DNA of 15,182 nt, taken from positions 1 through 15,182 of the forward strand of contig CAZFAT010000014.1 in the NCBI GenBank assembly GCA_964517075.1. The letters run 5' to 3'. The notes below the pieces were generated by a model. That model did not search any database. It was not told the DNA's origin and saw only the letters and a program-made list of their open reading frames with translations. Below, in pieces: positions 7,172 through 13,948 of the stretch. The position numbers and the translations under genes were made by a program. Position 1 is the stretch's first letter. Each line of letters begins with the position of its first letter. The stretch comes from CAZFAT01 sp964517075. GTDB taxonomy: Bacteria > Acidobacteriota > Vicinamibacteria > Vicinamibacterales > SCN-69-37.

Positions 7172-7222
7172 GGCTCTCTCCTCCAAGAATTGGCTGCCGT
7201 CCGCCCATGCGGGCGACCGGAC
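7172..7222 (-). promoter_or_regulatory. Structured 5' leader of hsp20, possible RNA thermometer
   Basis: The predicted leader, from about 7226 to the ATG, can fold into two adjacent hairpins. The distal one pairs GTCC and GCCC (7199-7206) with GGGC (7211-7214) and GGAC (7219-7222), with an ATGC loop and a 4-nt bulge. The proximal one pairs CCAA with TTGG (7183-7186 with 7190-7193) and closes with GGC/GCC (7172-7174 with 7196-7198). This encloses the Shine-Dalgarno, whose first two G residues are paired. Hsp20 genes in many bacteria carry ROSE or fourU thermometers; this one matches no named class clearly. Confidence 0.35.
7180..7184 (-). promoter_or_regulatory. Shine-Dalgarno of hsp20
   Basis: GGAGG on the minus strand is followed by 8 nt (AGAGAGCC) and then the ATG at 7171. 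It is the strongest ribosome binding site in the window and fixes the start. Confidence 0.85.
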
Positions 7223-7232
7223 GATGAAGTGA

Positions 7233-7261
7233 ATAGTACCGCCTTGATTAGTGTTAGTCAA
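7233..7261 (-). promoter_or_regulatory. Sigma70-type promoter of hsp20
   Basis: On the minus strand TTGACT (7261-7256) and TACTAT (7238-7233) are separated by exactly 17 bp, close to consensus TTGACA-17-TATAAT. The expected transcription start is near 7226, giving a leader of about 55 nt. No CIRCE (TTAGCACTC-N9-GAGTGCTAA) or HspR operator was found nearby. Confidence 0.75.
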
Positions 7262-7285
7262 TTATATTTTTTGATAATATTACAC
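7251..7285. promoter_or_regulatory. Imperfect inverted repeat in AT-rich divergent hsp20 promoter region
   Basis: GTGTTA (7251-7256) faces TTACAC (7280-7285) with one mismatch, and ATTAT (7261-7265) faces ATAAT (7274-7278). The symmetric site overlaps the -35 of the minus-strand hsp20 promoter, where a repressor could act. AT-rich DNA produces such symmetry easily, so the evidence is weak. Confidence 0.25.
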
Positions 7286-7343
7286 TCATATTTATCTGGC
7301 GCAACTGAGCCGGCCAGGCGTCCTGACGCCAGAAACCGGCCTG

Positions 7344-7349
7344 TATCAT
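7344..7349 (+). promoter_or_regulatory. Possible -10 element of the second hsp20 operon
   Basis: TATCAT (five of six bases match TATAAT) ends 6 nt before the ATG at 7356, which would place the transcription start at the start codon. There is no Shine-Dalgarno upstream of that ATG, consistent with a leaderless message. No good -35 is visible at 16-18 bp. Confidence 0.4.
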
Positions 7350-7355
7350 TAAGTG

Positions 7356-7796
7356 ATGCCCGAACACTTTCCTCACGGCGGCGATGACCTGACGGACGAT
7401 GCCCGCCAGTTGCTCGATGAAATCGACCGCGAGATGCCCGGAGCCGCAGCGATCACGCCGCAGTGCCGGCCCGCCCTCGACGTGTTGGAAACGGCCACGA
7501 CCATTGAAGTACGCATGGATGTCGCGGGCGTGCCCGCCAGTTCGCTGCGCGTGGCCGTCCGCCGCAACACCATGCTGATCGCGGGCGCCAAGCCGGGCGG
7601 CGCCCTGGACGCGGCCAGCCGCTACCATCTCGCCGAGCGCAGCTACGGCCGCTTCGCCCGCGCCGTGCGCCTCGGCGGCGCCTTCGATGCGACCCGCGCG
7701 CGGGCCACGCTCCGGGCTGGCGAGTTGCGCGTCGTGCTGCCGCTCGTGCCCGAGCGGCGCGGGCGCGTGCTCATGATTCCGGTCGAGTCGCCATGA
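7356..7796 (+). CDS. Divergent small heat shock protein (Hsp20/alpha-crystallin family)
   Basis: The product has 146 residues. The alpha-crystallin domain starts at about RPALDVLET (38-46). It includes EVRMDVAGVP, a shortened ARRNTMLIAG-type strand, HLAERSYGRFARAVRLGGAFD (91-111) and the hallmark A-x3-A-G-E-L (117-124), a variant of A-x3-n-G-v-L. The C-terminal I-x-I/V anchor may be IPV (141-143). The N-terminus is acidic and unlike the neighbouring Hsp20 (MPEHFPHGGDDLTDDARQLLDEID), so it is probably a separate subclass. The ATG at 7356 is preferred over the GTG one codon upstream. It is the first gene of a plus-strand run and overlaps the next gene by ATGA, so stress control of the run is possible. 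Confidence 0.9.
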   Translation: MPEHFPHGGDDLTDDARQLLDEIDREMPGAAAITPQCRPALDVLETATTIEVRMDVAGVPASSLRVAVRRNTMLIAGAKPGGALDAASRYHLAERSYGRFARAVRLGGAFDATRARATLRAGELRVVLPLVPERRGRVLMIPVESP

Positions 7797-8617
7797 CGCG
7801 GCTCCTGTTCATCGGCGACATCGTCGGCAAGCCCGGCCGCGAGCTCGTGCGTCGCGGGCTGGCCGGACTCGTCGCACACCATCGCATCGATCTCGTGATC
7901 GCCAACGGGGAGAACGCGGCGGCCGGCTTCGGCATCACGCCCGACCTGGCCGAGGAGCTGTTCTCCTGGGGTGTCCACGTGATCTCCGGCGGCAATCACA
8001 GCTGGGACAAGAAGGAGATCGTGCCCTACATGGCCGATCACCCGCGGCTGCTGCGCCCGGCGAACTTTCCCGCCGGCACGCCCGGTCGTGGTCGGGTGGT
8101 GGTCGAAGCGCAGAACGGCGTGTCGATCGCGGTGATCAACGTCATGGGGCGCGTGTTCATGACGGCGCTCGACGATCCGTTCCGTGTCGTGGCCGATGAG
8201 ATTGGCGTGGCGCGCCGCGACGCCCGGATCATTTTCGTGGACTTCCACGCCGAGGCGACGTCCGAGAAGGTCGCGATGGGATGGCATCTCGACGGCCGCG
8301 CGACGGCGGTGGTCGGAACGCACACGCACGTCGCGACGGCGGACGCGCGCGTCCTGCCCCTGGGCACGGCCTACATCACCGATGTCGGCATGACCGGTCC
8401 GCACGACTCGGTGATTGGCGTGGAGCGCTCCGCGGTGCTCCAGCGATTCCTGACCGGCCTGCCCCAGCGGTTCGAGACGGCCACCGAGAATCCCCGGCTG
8501 AATGGGGTGATTGTGACCGCCGACGAGGCAACGGGCCGTGCCGGCGGCATCGAGCAGCTGAGCCTCTCCGCCCGCGAGATCGAGGCGCTGGCGGTCGCGC
8601 CCGCCGTGGCCCGCTGA
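7793..8617 (+). CDS. ymdB: YmdB-family metallophosphoesterase (cyclic nucleotide phosphodiesterase type)
   Basis: The product has 274 residues, close to the family's usual length of about 265. Members are dinuclear-metal phosphodiesterases; B. subtilis YmdB acts on 2',3'-cyclic nucleotides and affects biofilm and motility choices. The metal ligands are visible: Asp9 in FIGDIVG, Glu40 and Asn41 in NGENAAAGFGIT, Asn68 and His69 in GGNHSWDK, His152 in VDFHAEATSEK, and His177 and His179 in GTHTHVATAD. The block PLGTAYITDVGMTGPHDSVIGV is diagnostic. The ATG overlaps the stop of the upstream hsp20 (ATGA) and xseA starts 13 bp downstream. In Firmicutes ymdB often neighbours rny; that gene is absent here. 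The family is secure, while the physiological substrate here is inferred. Confidence 0.93.
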   Translation: MTRLLFIGDIVGKPGRELVRRGLAGLVAHHRIDLVIANGENAAAGFGITPDLAEELFSWGVHVISGGNHSWDKKEIVPYMADHPRLLRPANFPAGTPGRGRVVVEAQNGVSIAVINVMGRVFMTALDDPFRVVADEIGVARRDARIIFVDFHAEATSEKVAMGWHLDGRATAVVGTHTHVATADARVLPLGTAYITDVGMTGPHDSVIGVERSAVLQRFLTGLPQRFETATENPRLNGVIVTADEATGRAGGIEQLSLSAREIEALAVAPAVAR

Positions 8618-8622
8618 GGTGA
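8616..8622 (+). promoter_or_regulatory. Shine-Dalgarno of xseA
   Basis: GAGGTGA, overlapping the ymdB stop codon, complements the 16S tail well and ends 8 nt before the ATG at 8631. It therefore favours that ATG over the GTG at 8619, which lies inside the site. Confidence 0.7.
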
Positions 8623-8630
8623 CCGACCGG

Positions 8631-10013
8631 ATGGCCCTGCCGTTCGACGACGACCCGGCGCCCGCGCCGCGTCCGCTGTCGGTCACCGAACTCACCGCGG
8701 CGGTCCGTACGTTGCTCGAGGATCGCTTTCGTGCGGTCACCGTCGCCGGCGAGATCTCCAACTGCCGGCCGTGGAGCTCCGGACATTTCTACTTCACGCT
8801 GAAGGACGAGCGCTGCCAGTTGCGCGCGGTGATGTTCCGCACGGAGGCCCGCACTCTCAAGTTCCGGCCGGCCGACGGCCTGCGGGTCGTCGCGCGCGGC
8901 CGCCTCGCGGTGTACGACGTGAAGGGCGAGTACCAGCTCGTCTGCGACACGTTGACGCCCGACGGACAGGGCGCGCGGCATGCCGCGTTCGAGGCGCTCA
9001 AACAGCGCTTGCGCGCGGACGGGTTGTTCGAGGCCTCCCGCAAGCGACCGCTGCCGGTTCTGCCCCGCCGCATCGGCGTCGTCACCTCGCTCGACGGCGC
9101 GGCCGTCCGCGACGTGCTGCGCATCCTGACGAGTCGTCATCCGAGTGTCCGGGTGGTCGTGCGGACGGCGCGCGTGCAGGGCACCGGCGCGGCCGACGAT
9201 CTCGTGCGCGCGCTCGAGGCCATCGTGTGCGTGCCGGAGCTGGACGTCATCATCGTCGGGCGCGGCGGCGGGTCGGCCGAGGATCTGTGGGCGTTCAACG
9301 ACGAAGGGCTGGCACGGGCCATCGCGCGGTGCCCGGTGCCCGTCATTTCTGCGGTCGGCCACGAAACGGACTTCACGATCGCGGATTTCGTCGCCGACGT
9401 TCGCGCGGCGACCCCGTCGAACGCCGCCGAGATCGTCGTCGATCGGCTCGACAACTTCTGTGCACGCATCGACCGCGCGGAGCGGCGGCTCGCCGCGATG
9501 ATGCGGCTGGCGGAAGCCCGCCGTCGCCAGCGGCTCGAGCGGCTGGGCGCCACGCTCGATCGCTGGCCCACCCGCGTGGCGCTCCGCGGCCGCGATCAGG
9601 ATCACCTCCGGCTGCGGGCCGGGCACGCGCTGCAGCGGCTCATGACGCGCGCGGCGCAGCGGCTCGAGCTCGCCGACCGCCGCCTCGAGCGCCGCAGCGT
9701 CCGGCGCGTGGCCGCCGACCTTCGCGCCCGGCTGACGGCGGCCGACCATCGACTTCGTGCGATCATGGCCGCGCGCCGGATGACCGCGGTCAGCCGGACC
9801 GCCGCCCTCGGCGCGCAGCTCGACGCCCTCAGCCCGCTCGCCGTGCTCGCGAGGGGCTACGCGGTGTGCTGGGACGAGCCGCACACCCGCATCATCCGCG
9901 CGGCCGACACGGTGCGCCCAGGCGATCGAGTCCACGTGACGCTCGCCGAGGGAGAGCTGGACTGCCGGGTGGACGGCGGAACGAGGTCGGCCCCTCCATC
10001 GGGGGTTTCATGA
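8631..10013 (+). CDS. xseA: Exodeoxyribonuclease VII large subunit
   Basis: XseA is the catalytic subunit of exonuclease VII, which degrades single-stranded DNA from both ends in repair. The product has 460 residues from the ATG. It shows an N-terminal OB fold (about 14-115; LSVTELTAAVRTLL, VAGEISNCRPWSSGHFYFTLKD) and the catalytic domain with IGVVTSLDGAAVRDVL (148-163), VGRGGGSAEDLWAFND (209-224), SAVGHETDFTIADFVAD (240-256) and RAATPSNAAE (258-267). A long Arg/Leu-rich coiled-coil region (about 275-400) follows, which XseB subunits bind, and then LSPLAVLARGYAV, a conserved C-terminal block. The His and Asp of GHETD belong to residues known to matter for activity. xseB overlaps its stop by ATGA, as expected for coupled synthesis of the partner. 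Confidence 0.97.
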   Translation: MALPFDDDPAPAPRPLSVTELTAAVRTLLEDRFRAVTVAGEISNCRPWSSGHFYFTLKDERCQLRAVMFRTEARTLKFRPADGLRVVARGRLAVYDVKGEYQLVCDTLTPDGQGARHAAFEALKQRLRADGLFEASRKRPLPVLPRRIGVVTSLDGAAVRDVLRILTSRHPSVRVVVRTARVQGTGAADDLVRALEAIVCVPELDVIIVGRGGGSAEDLWAFNDEGLARAIARCPVPVISAVGHETDFTIADFVADVRAATPSNAAEIVVDRLDNFCARIDRAERRLAAMMRLAEARRRQRLERLGATLDRWPTRVALRGRDQDHLRLRAGHALQRLMTRAAQRLELADRRLERRSVRRVAADLRARLTAADHRLRAIMAARRMTAVSRTAALGAQLDALSPLAVLARGYAVCWDEPHTRIIRAADTVRPGDRVHVTLAEGELDCRVDGGTRSAPPSGVS

Positions 10014-10252
10014 GTGACGCCATCAAGGACTTCGAATCGGCCATCGCCGAACTCGAGAAGATCGTCAAGCAGCTGGAGGAGGGAGACCTGCCGCTCGATC
10101 GATCCCTCGCGCTCTTCGAGCGCGGCGTGGCGCTCTCGCGCTACTGCCACGATCAACTGACGTCGGCCGAGCGGCGAATCGAGCAGCTCACCGAGCGGGG
10201 CGACCTGCAGAACGCCTCGCACCTGATCGACCCGGCGGACGGCGACCGGTGA
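10010..10252 (+). CDS. xseB: Exodeoxyribonuclease VII small subunit
   Basis: The product is 80 residues, the usual XseB size. It forms a helical hairpin; several copies bind along the XseA coiled coil and are needed for activity. The visible blocks are KDFESAIAELEKIVKQLEEG, DLPLDRSLALFERGVALSRYCHDQL and then a second helix with AERRIEQL, all typical. The ATG overlaps the xseA stop (ATGA). Its own stop TGA shares its last base with the A of the ispA ATG. The reading frame stays open far upstream within xseA, so a start taken from ORF length alone would be wrong; family length and homology fix this one. Confidence 0.96.
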   Translation: MSDAIKDFESAIAELEKIVKQLEEGDLPLDRSLALFERGVALSRYCHDQLTSAERRIEQLTERGDLQNASHLIDPADGDR

Positions 10253-11211
10253 TGCGCGTGGCGCCCGACCGCGAGCCCGACCTCGGGGATCTGCGGCGGG
10301 AGATCGACGACGGCCTCGCGCGGGTCCTGGCTGCCAGCCAGGCGCCCGCCATCATTGCGGATCCCATCCGGTATGCCCTGTCCGGCCCGGGCAAGCGCCT
10401 GCGCCCCTGCCTGACGCTCGCGGTCGCCGAGAGCCTCGCGCCGCGCACCGGCCTGCGCCCGGCCTCCGCGCGCGCCTGCGCTCTGCCGGGCGCCTGCGCC
10501 GTCGAAATGGTCCACTGCTATTCGCTCGTCCACGACGACCTGCCCGCCATGGACAACGACGCGCTGCGGCGCGGCCGGCCGACGACCCACGTCGTCTACG
10601 GCGATGGCCTGGCGATTCTGGCAGGCGACGGCTTACTCACCGAAGCGTTCGGGGTCCTCGCCGGTTCGCCCTCCCCGGCGACGCCGGCGGGCAGCGCCGA
10701 GGCACCGGCGGCGCGCCGTCTCCAGGCGCTGACCGTCCTGGCCACGGCCGCGGGCGCGGCCGGCATGGTGGGCGGGCAGGCCCTCGATCTCGCCTCCGTG
10801 GGACGCGTCCGGTCGGACACCGTGGCGACACTCGATGCCGCGGCGCTCGAAGACATGCACGCGCGCAAGACCGGCGCGTTGATTCGCGCGGCCGCGACGA
10901 TGGGCGCGATCCTGACCGGCGCGGACGCCGAGACGATTCGGGCGATCGACGAGTACGCGCGCGATCTCGGGCTCGCCTTCCAGATCATCGACGACGTCCT
11001 TGACGTCGAGGGATCGGCCACAACGCTCGGCAAGACCGCTGGCAAGGACGCCGCGGCGGGCAAGCCGACCTTTCCGGCGCTGTACGGCGCCGACGGATCG
11101 CGCCGCCGCGCCGCCGAGTACGTCGACCGCGCGCACGCGGCGATCGGCCAGCTCGGGATCGAGGGGCGACTGGCGGAGATTGCCGCGTGGAGTCTCCTGC
11201 GGGAGCGCTGA
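10252..11211 (+). CDS. ispA: Polyprenyl synthetase, probable farnesyl diphosphate synthase
   Basis: The enzyme condenses IPP with DMAPP and GPP to give farnesyl diphosphate, the precursor of undecaprenyl phosphate, quinones and other isoprenoids. The product has 319 residues. The first aspartate-rich motif is DDLPAMD (95-101), with the two-residue insertion typical of bacterial FPP synthases, and an aromatic Tyr90 five residues before it limits chain length. GKRLRP (48-53) and MVGGQALD (172-179) are typical, and the second motif is DDVLD (247-251), followed by GKTAGKDAAAGKPTFP. An Ala/Pro-rich loop (about 139-155) is longer than usual. The start overlaps the xseB stop by one base. In many bacteria dxs follows ispA; here it does not. 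Geranylgeranyl or geranyl product length cannot be fully excluded. Confidence 0.93.
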   Translation: MRVAPDREPDLGDLRREIDDGLARVLAASQAPAIIADPIRYALSGPGKRLRPCLTLAVAESLAPRTGLRPASARACALPGACAVEMVHCYSLVHDDLPAMDNDALRRGRPTTHVVYGDGLAILAGDGLLTEAFGVLAGSPSPATPAGSAEAPAARRLQALTVLATAAGAAGMVGGQALDLASVGRVRSDTVATLDAAALEDMHARKTGALIRAAATMGAILTGADAETIRAIDEYARDLGLAFQIIDDVLDVEGSATTLGKTAGKDAAAGKPTFPALYGADGSRRRAAEYVDRAHAAIGQLGIEGRLAEIAAWSLLRER

Positions 11212-11271
11212 GGCCGGCGCGCGTCGTGGCTCACCCGCGCCGCTGACCGCGTTCTGGCACCCCACCCGCCG

Positions 11272-12018
11272 ATGCCGAAGACCCGTCTCGATCTGCTGCT
11301 CGTCGCCCGCGGCCTGGCGCCGTCACGCGAGCGCGCCCGCGCACTCATCCTGGCCGGCGACGTCCGCGTGGGCGGGACGACGGTGAGCAAGGCGGGCACA
11401 GCCGTGGACGACGCCGCCGAGATCGCGCTCCGCCAGCCCGACCATCCCTGGGCCAGCCGCGGTGGCCTGAAGCTGGCTCACGCCCTCGACGTCTTCGGGA
11501 TCGACGTCACGGGCGCGGCGGCGCTCGACCTCGGAGCGTCCACCGGCGGCTTCACGGACGTACTCCTCGCGCGCGGCGCGGCGCACGTGGTGGCCGTGGA
11601 CGTCGGGCAGGGGCAACTCGACTGGCGGCTGCGGACGGACCCGCGCGTGCGGTGTCTCGACAACGTCAACGCGCGGTACCTGACACCGGACCTGCTCCCC
11701 GCCGACCATCGCCGCTTCGATGTCATCACCATCGACGTCTCGTTCATCTCCCTGGCGCACATCCTGCCGGTCGTGCCTCCCCTGCTCGCGGACCGGGGCC
11801 GCGTGATCGCGCTCATCAAACCGCAGTTCGAGGCCGGGCGCGGCGAGGTCGGCCGCGGCGGCATCGTGCGCGATCCGGAGGTGCACGCGCGCACGATCCG
11901 GGACGTCGCCACCGCCGCCCATCGAGTAGGATTGTCAGACCTTGCAGTGGAACCCTCGCCGGTGACCGGCGCGCAGGGCAACCGCGAGTTCCTCATGCTG
12001 CTCGCCGCCGCACAATGA
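11272..12018 (+). CDS. tlyA: TlyA family rRNA (cytidine-2'-O)-methyltransferase
   Basis: The product has 248 residues. Characterised TlyA proteins 2'-O-methylate cytidines in 16S and, in some species, 23S rRNA, and confer capreomycin sensitivity; older annotation calls them haemolysins. An N-terminal S4 RNA-binding domain (about 2-60: RLDLLLVARGLAPSRERARALI, then VRVGG) is followed by WASRGGLKL and an FtsJ-like methyltransferase fold with the SAM loop ALDLGASTGGFTD (84-96). Further blocks are VAVDVGQGQLDW (108-119), DVSFISL (155-161) and LIKPQFEAGR (181-190). It starts 60 bp after ispA, with no Shine-Dalgarno or obvious promoter in the gap, so it is likely read through from upstream. nadK overlaps its stop by ATGA, a common pairing. 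Confidence 0.94.
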   Translation: MPKTRLDLLLVARGLAPSRERARALILAGDVRVGGTTVSKAGTAVDDAAEIALRQPDHPWASRGGLKLAHALDVFGIDVTGAAALDLGASTGGFTDVLLARGAAHVVAVDVGQGQLDWRLRTDPRVRCLDNVNARYLTPDLLPADHRRFDVITIDVSFISLAHILPVVPPLLADRGRVIALIKPQFEAGRGEVGRGGIVRDPEVHARTIRDVATAAHRVGLSDLAVEPSPVTGAQGNREFLMLLAAAQ

Positions 12019-12905
12019 CCCCACCGGTGCCGCTGACCCGTGCGGGCCTGATCGCGCGGCCGTCGCTCGCCGCGGCGGGCGCGGCCCTGGCCGAAGCCGC
12101 CGTCTGGCTGGACGCGCACCAGTGCTCGCCCGTCATCGAGATCGAAAGCGCGCGCGCCGCTGGCATCGAGGGCCGCTGGCCGACGGTCGCGCGCGACGCG
12201 CTGGCCGCCGACGTCGGCCTCGTCATCGCGTTTGGCGGCGATGGCACGCTGCTGGACGCGGCGCGCGCGGTGGTCGACGCTGGCACCGACGTCCCGCTGA
12301 TGGGCATCAACCTCGGCCGGCTGGGCTTTCTCACCGAGGTCGGGCGCGCCGACATGGTCACGGCTCTCGACGCCGCCGTGGCCGGCCGCACGCGCATCGA
12401 GACGCGGCTCATGCTCCTCGGCGAGGTGCGCCGCCAGGGCCGCGCGATTGGCGAACGGCTGGCGCTGAACGACATCGTCGTCACGCGCGGCGCGCTGTCG
12501 CGGATGATCGAAATGGACGTGGAGGTGAACACGCAGTTCGTCTGCCACGTGAAGGCCGATGGGCTGATCGTCGCGACCGCCACCGGATCGACCGCCTACA
12601 ACCTGTCAGCCGGCGGCCCCATCGTGCATCCGGACCTCGACGCGCTGTTGCTGACACCCATCGCGCCGCACACGCTGACACAGCGGCCACTCGTGCTGCC
12701 CGGCGACGCCGAGATCGTGCTGCGCCCCGTCATCGAAGCGCTGTCGGACATCGTCGTCACCTTCGACGGCCAGTTCGGTCTGCCGCTCGAGACCGACGAC
12801 ATCGTCCACATCGGGCGTGCGCCGCGCGTGCTGCGGCTGCTGCGCACGTCCACGCGCAGCCACTTCGACATGCTGCGCGAGAAGCTCAAATGGGGGAACG
12901 GGTAG
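12015..12905 (+). CDS. nadK: NAD kinase
   Basis: NadK phosphorylates NAD to NADP using ATP or polyphosphate in the cytosol. The product has 296 residues, of normal length. The N-terminal strand AGLIARPSLA is typical, followed by IAFGGDGTLLDAAR with the GGDGT nucleotide-binding motif (74-78), GINLGRLGFLTEV (97-109), LNDIVV (151-156) and the substrate-binding block TATGSTAYNLSAGGPI (188-203), then PIAPHTLTQRPLVLP. The ATG overlaps the tlyA stop (ATGA), so translation is coupled. The frame is open a long way upstream inside tlyA, but the family N-terminus sets the start. It is the last gene of the plus-strand run and converges on mltG with only 11 bp between stop codons; no intrinsic terminator is visible there. 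Confidence 0.97.
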   Translation: MTPPVPLTRAGLIARPSLAAAGAALAEAAVWLDAHQCSPVIEIESARAAGIEGRWPTVARDALAADVGLVIAFGGDGTLLDAARAVVDAGTDVPLMGINLGRLGFLTEVGRADMVTALDAAVAGRTRIETRLMLLGEVRRQGRAIGERLALNDIVVTRGALSRMIEMDVEVNTQFVCHVKADGLIVATATGSTAYNLSAGGPIVHPDLDALLLTPIAPHTLTQRPLVLPGDAEIVLRPVIEALSDIVVTFDGQFGLPLETDDIVHIGRAPRVLRLLRTSTRSHFDMLREKLKWGNG

Positions 12906-12916
12906 GACGCCGGCGG

Positions 12917-13948
12917 CTATTTCGAATTTCTCTCCCTGAAATACCGCACCTGCCACGTCGCGACGTTGCGGTTGTGCTCGGCGAGCGTGGTCGCGAACAC
13001 GTGGCTGCCGTCGTTGCGGCTGACGAAATAGAGGTACGGCACGTCAGCCGGCGCGACGGCCGCGTCGAGCGAGGCCCGGCCGGGCGAGGCAATCGGGCCG
13101 GGCGGCAGGCCCGGATAGCGATAGGTGTTGTACGGGGAGTCGAACTGGAGGTTGGCCCGCGTGAGGTTCCCGCTCCAGCGTCCGGCCTGCATCAGCGCAT
13201 AGATGACGGTCGGATCGCACTGCAGCGGCATGTTGCGGCGCAGCCGGTTGTGGTACACCGCCGAGACGAGCGGCCGCTCGGCGGCCAGCGCCGTCTCCTT
13301 CTCGATGAGTGAGGCGAGCGTCACGGCTTCACGCACGCTCAGGTTCCTGGCCGCGCCCTTCGCCCGTGTGCCCGCATCGAAGGCGCGCAGGAATCCCTCC
13401 ACCATTACCCGGACAACGTCATCGGGATTGACTCGCCGCGCCAGCGGATAGGTATCCGGAAACAAATATCCCTCGAGCGTCCGGGCGTCCGGATCGAACG
13501 ACCGGACCCGATCGCCCGTCGAGGCAGCGCGCTCGAACGCCGCCGCGGTGCCCAGGCCATGGCGCTCGAAGATGTCCGCCATCTCGCGGATGGTCAGCCC
13601 CTCGCGGAACGTCACCGCGCGGCTGAACACGTCCCCTCGCGCCAGCCGGTCCACCACGCCGAATGGCGTCGCTGGTTCGGCGAAGCGGTACTCGCCCGCC
13701 TGCAGGCGCCGCTCCTCCCCGGAGAGGCGCGCGGCGATCCGGAACGTCCAGGGATCAGGGACCACGCCCGCGGCCGCCAGCCGTGAGGCCATCGTGGAGA
13801 CGCCGGTGCCCGTGGGCAGGTCGACGAACACCTCGGTGTCGCTGAACCCGCGGTACGGCGTCATCAGCCGCGTGCGCACCCACCACGCGCCGCCCGCCGC
13901 CGCGAGGAGCGCCAGGAGGAGGAGCAGAACCGCAAGACGTTTGATCAC
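12917..13948 (-). CDS. mltG: Endolytic murein transglycosylase (YceG-like)
   Basis: MltG is an inner-membrane endolytic lytic transglycosylase that cuts nascent glycan strands and so helps end peptidoglycan chain growth. The product has 343 residues. A single N-terminal membrane segment (about 5-24) is followed by an LysM-like region (about 36-110; VFVDLPTGTGVSTMASRLAAAGVV) and the YceG catalytic domain. This holds TLEGYLFPDTYPL (157-169), LASLIEKET (211-219) with the conserved catalytic glutamate, LQCDPTVIYAL (242-252), SPYNTYRYPGLPPGPIASPG (271-290) and PYLYFVS (304-310). The start is a GTG in a GTGA overlap with the ruvX stop, so the two genes are coupled. The C-terminus ends 11 bp from nadK on the other strand. 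Confidence 0.96.
   Translation of the reverse strand: MIKRLAVLLLLLALLAAAGGAWWVRTRLMTPYRGFSDTEVFVDLPTGTGVSTMASRLAAAGVVPDPWTFRIAARLSGEERRLQAGEYRFAEPATPFGVVDRLARGDVFSRAVTFREGLTIREMADIFERHGLGTAAAFERAASTGDRVRSFDPDARTLEGYLFPDTYPLARRVNPDDVVRVMVEGFLRAFDAGTRAKGAARNLSVREAVTLASLIEKETALAAERPLVSAVYHNRLRRNMPLQCDPTVIYALMQAGRWSGNLTRANLQFDSPYNTYRYPGLPPGPIASPGRASLDAAVAPADVPYLYFVSRNDGSHVFATTLAEHNRNVATWQVRYFRERNSK

Noticed and set aside
7271..7298. Plus-strand TTGATA as -35 for the second hsp20, with TATCTG as -10
   Set aside because: The spacing is 16 bp but the -10 matches consensus at only three positions; TATCAT next to the ATG is a better candidate.
7231..7300. CIRCE or HspR-type heat shock operator
   Set aside because: Neither the TTAGCACTC-N9-GAGTGCTAA nor the CTTGAGT-N7-ACTCAAG pattern is present; only an imperfect AT-rich inverted repeat is seen.
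8376..9935. Long minus-strand open frame (519 codons) opposite xseA
   Set aside because: It has a low-complexity Arg/His-rich composition and no family motif; xseA on the other strand is unmistakable.
12906..12916. CGCCGGCG palindrome between nadK and mltG as a bidirectional terminator
   Set aside because: It is only 8 bp with no loop or T-tail, so it cannot form a useful terminator hairpin.
12122..13312. Plus-strand open frame running from nadK across into the mltG region
   Set aside because: It is a shadow frame with Arg/Ala-rich sequence spanning two real genes on opposite strands.
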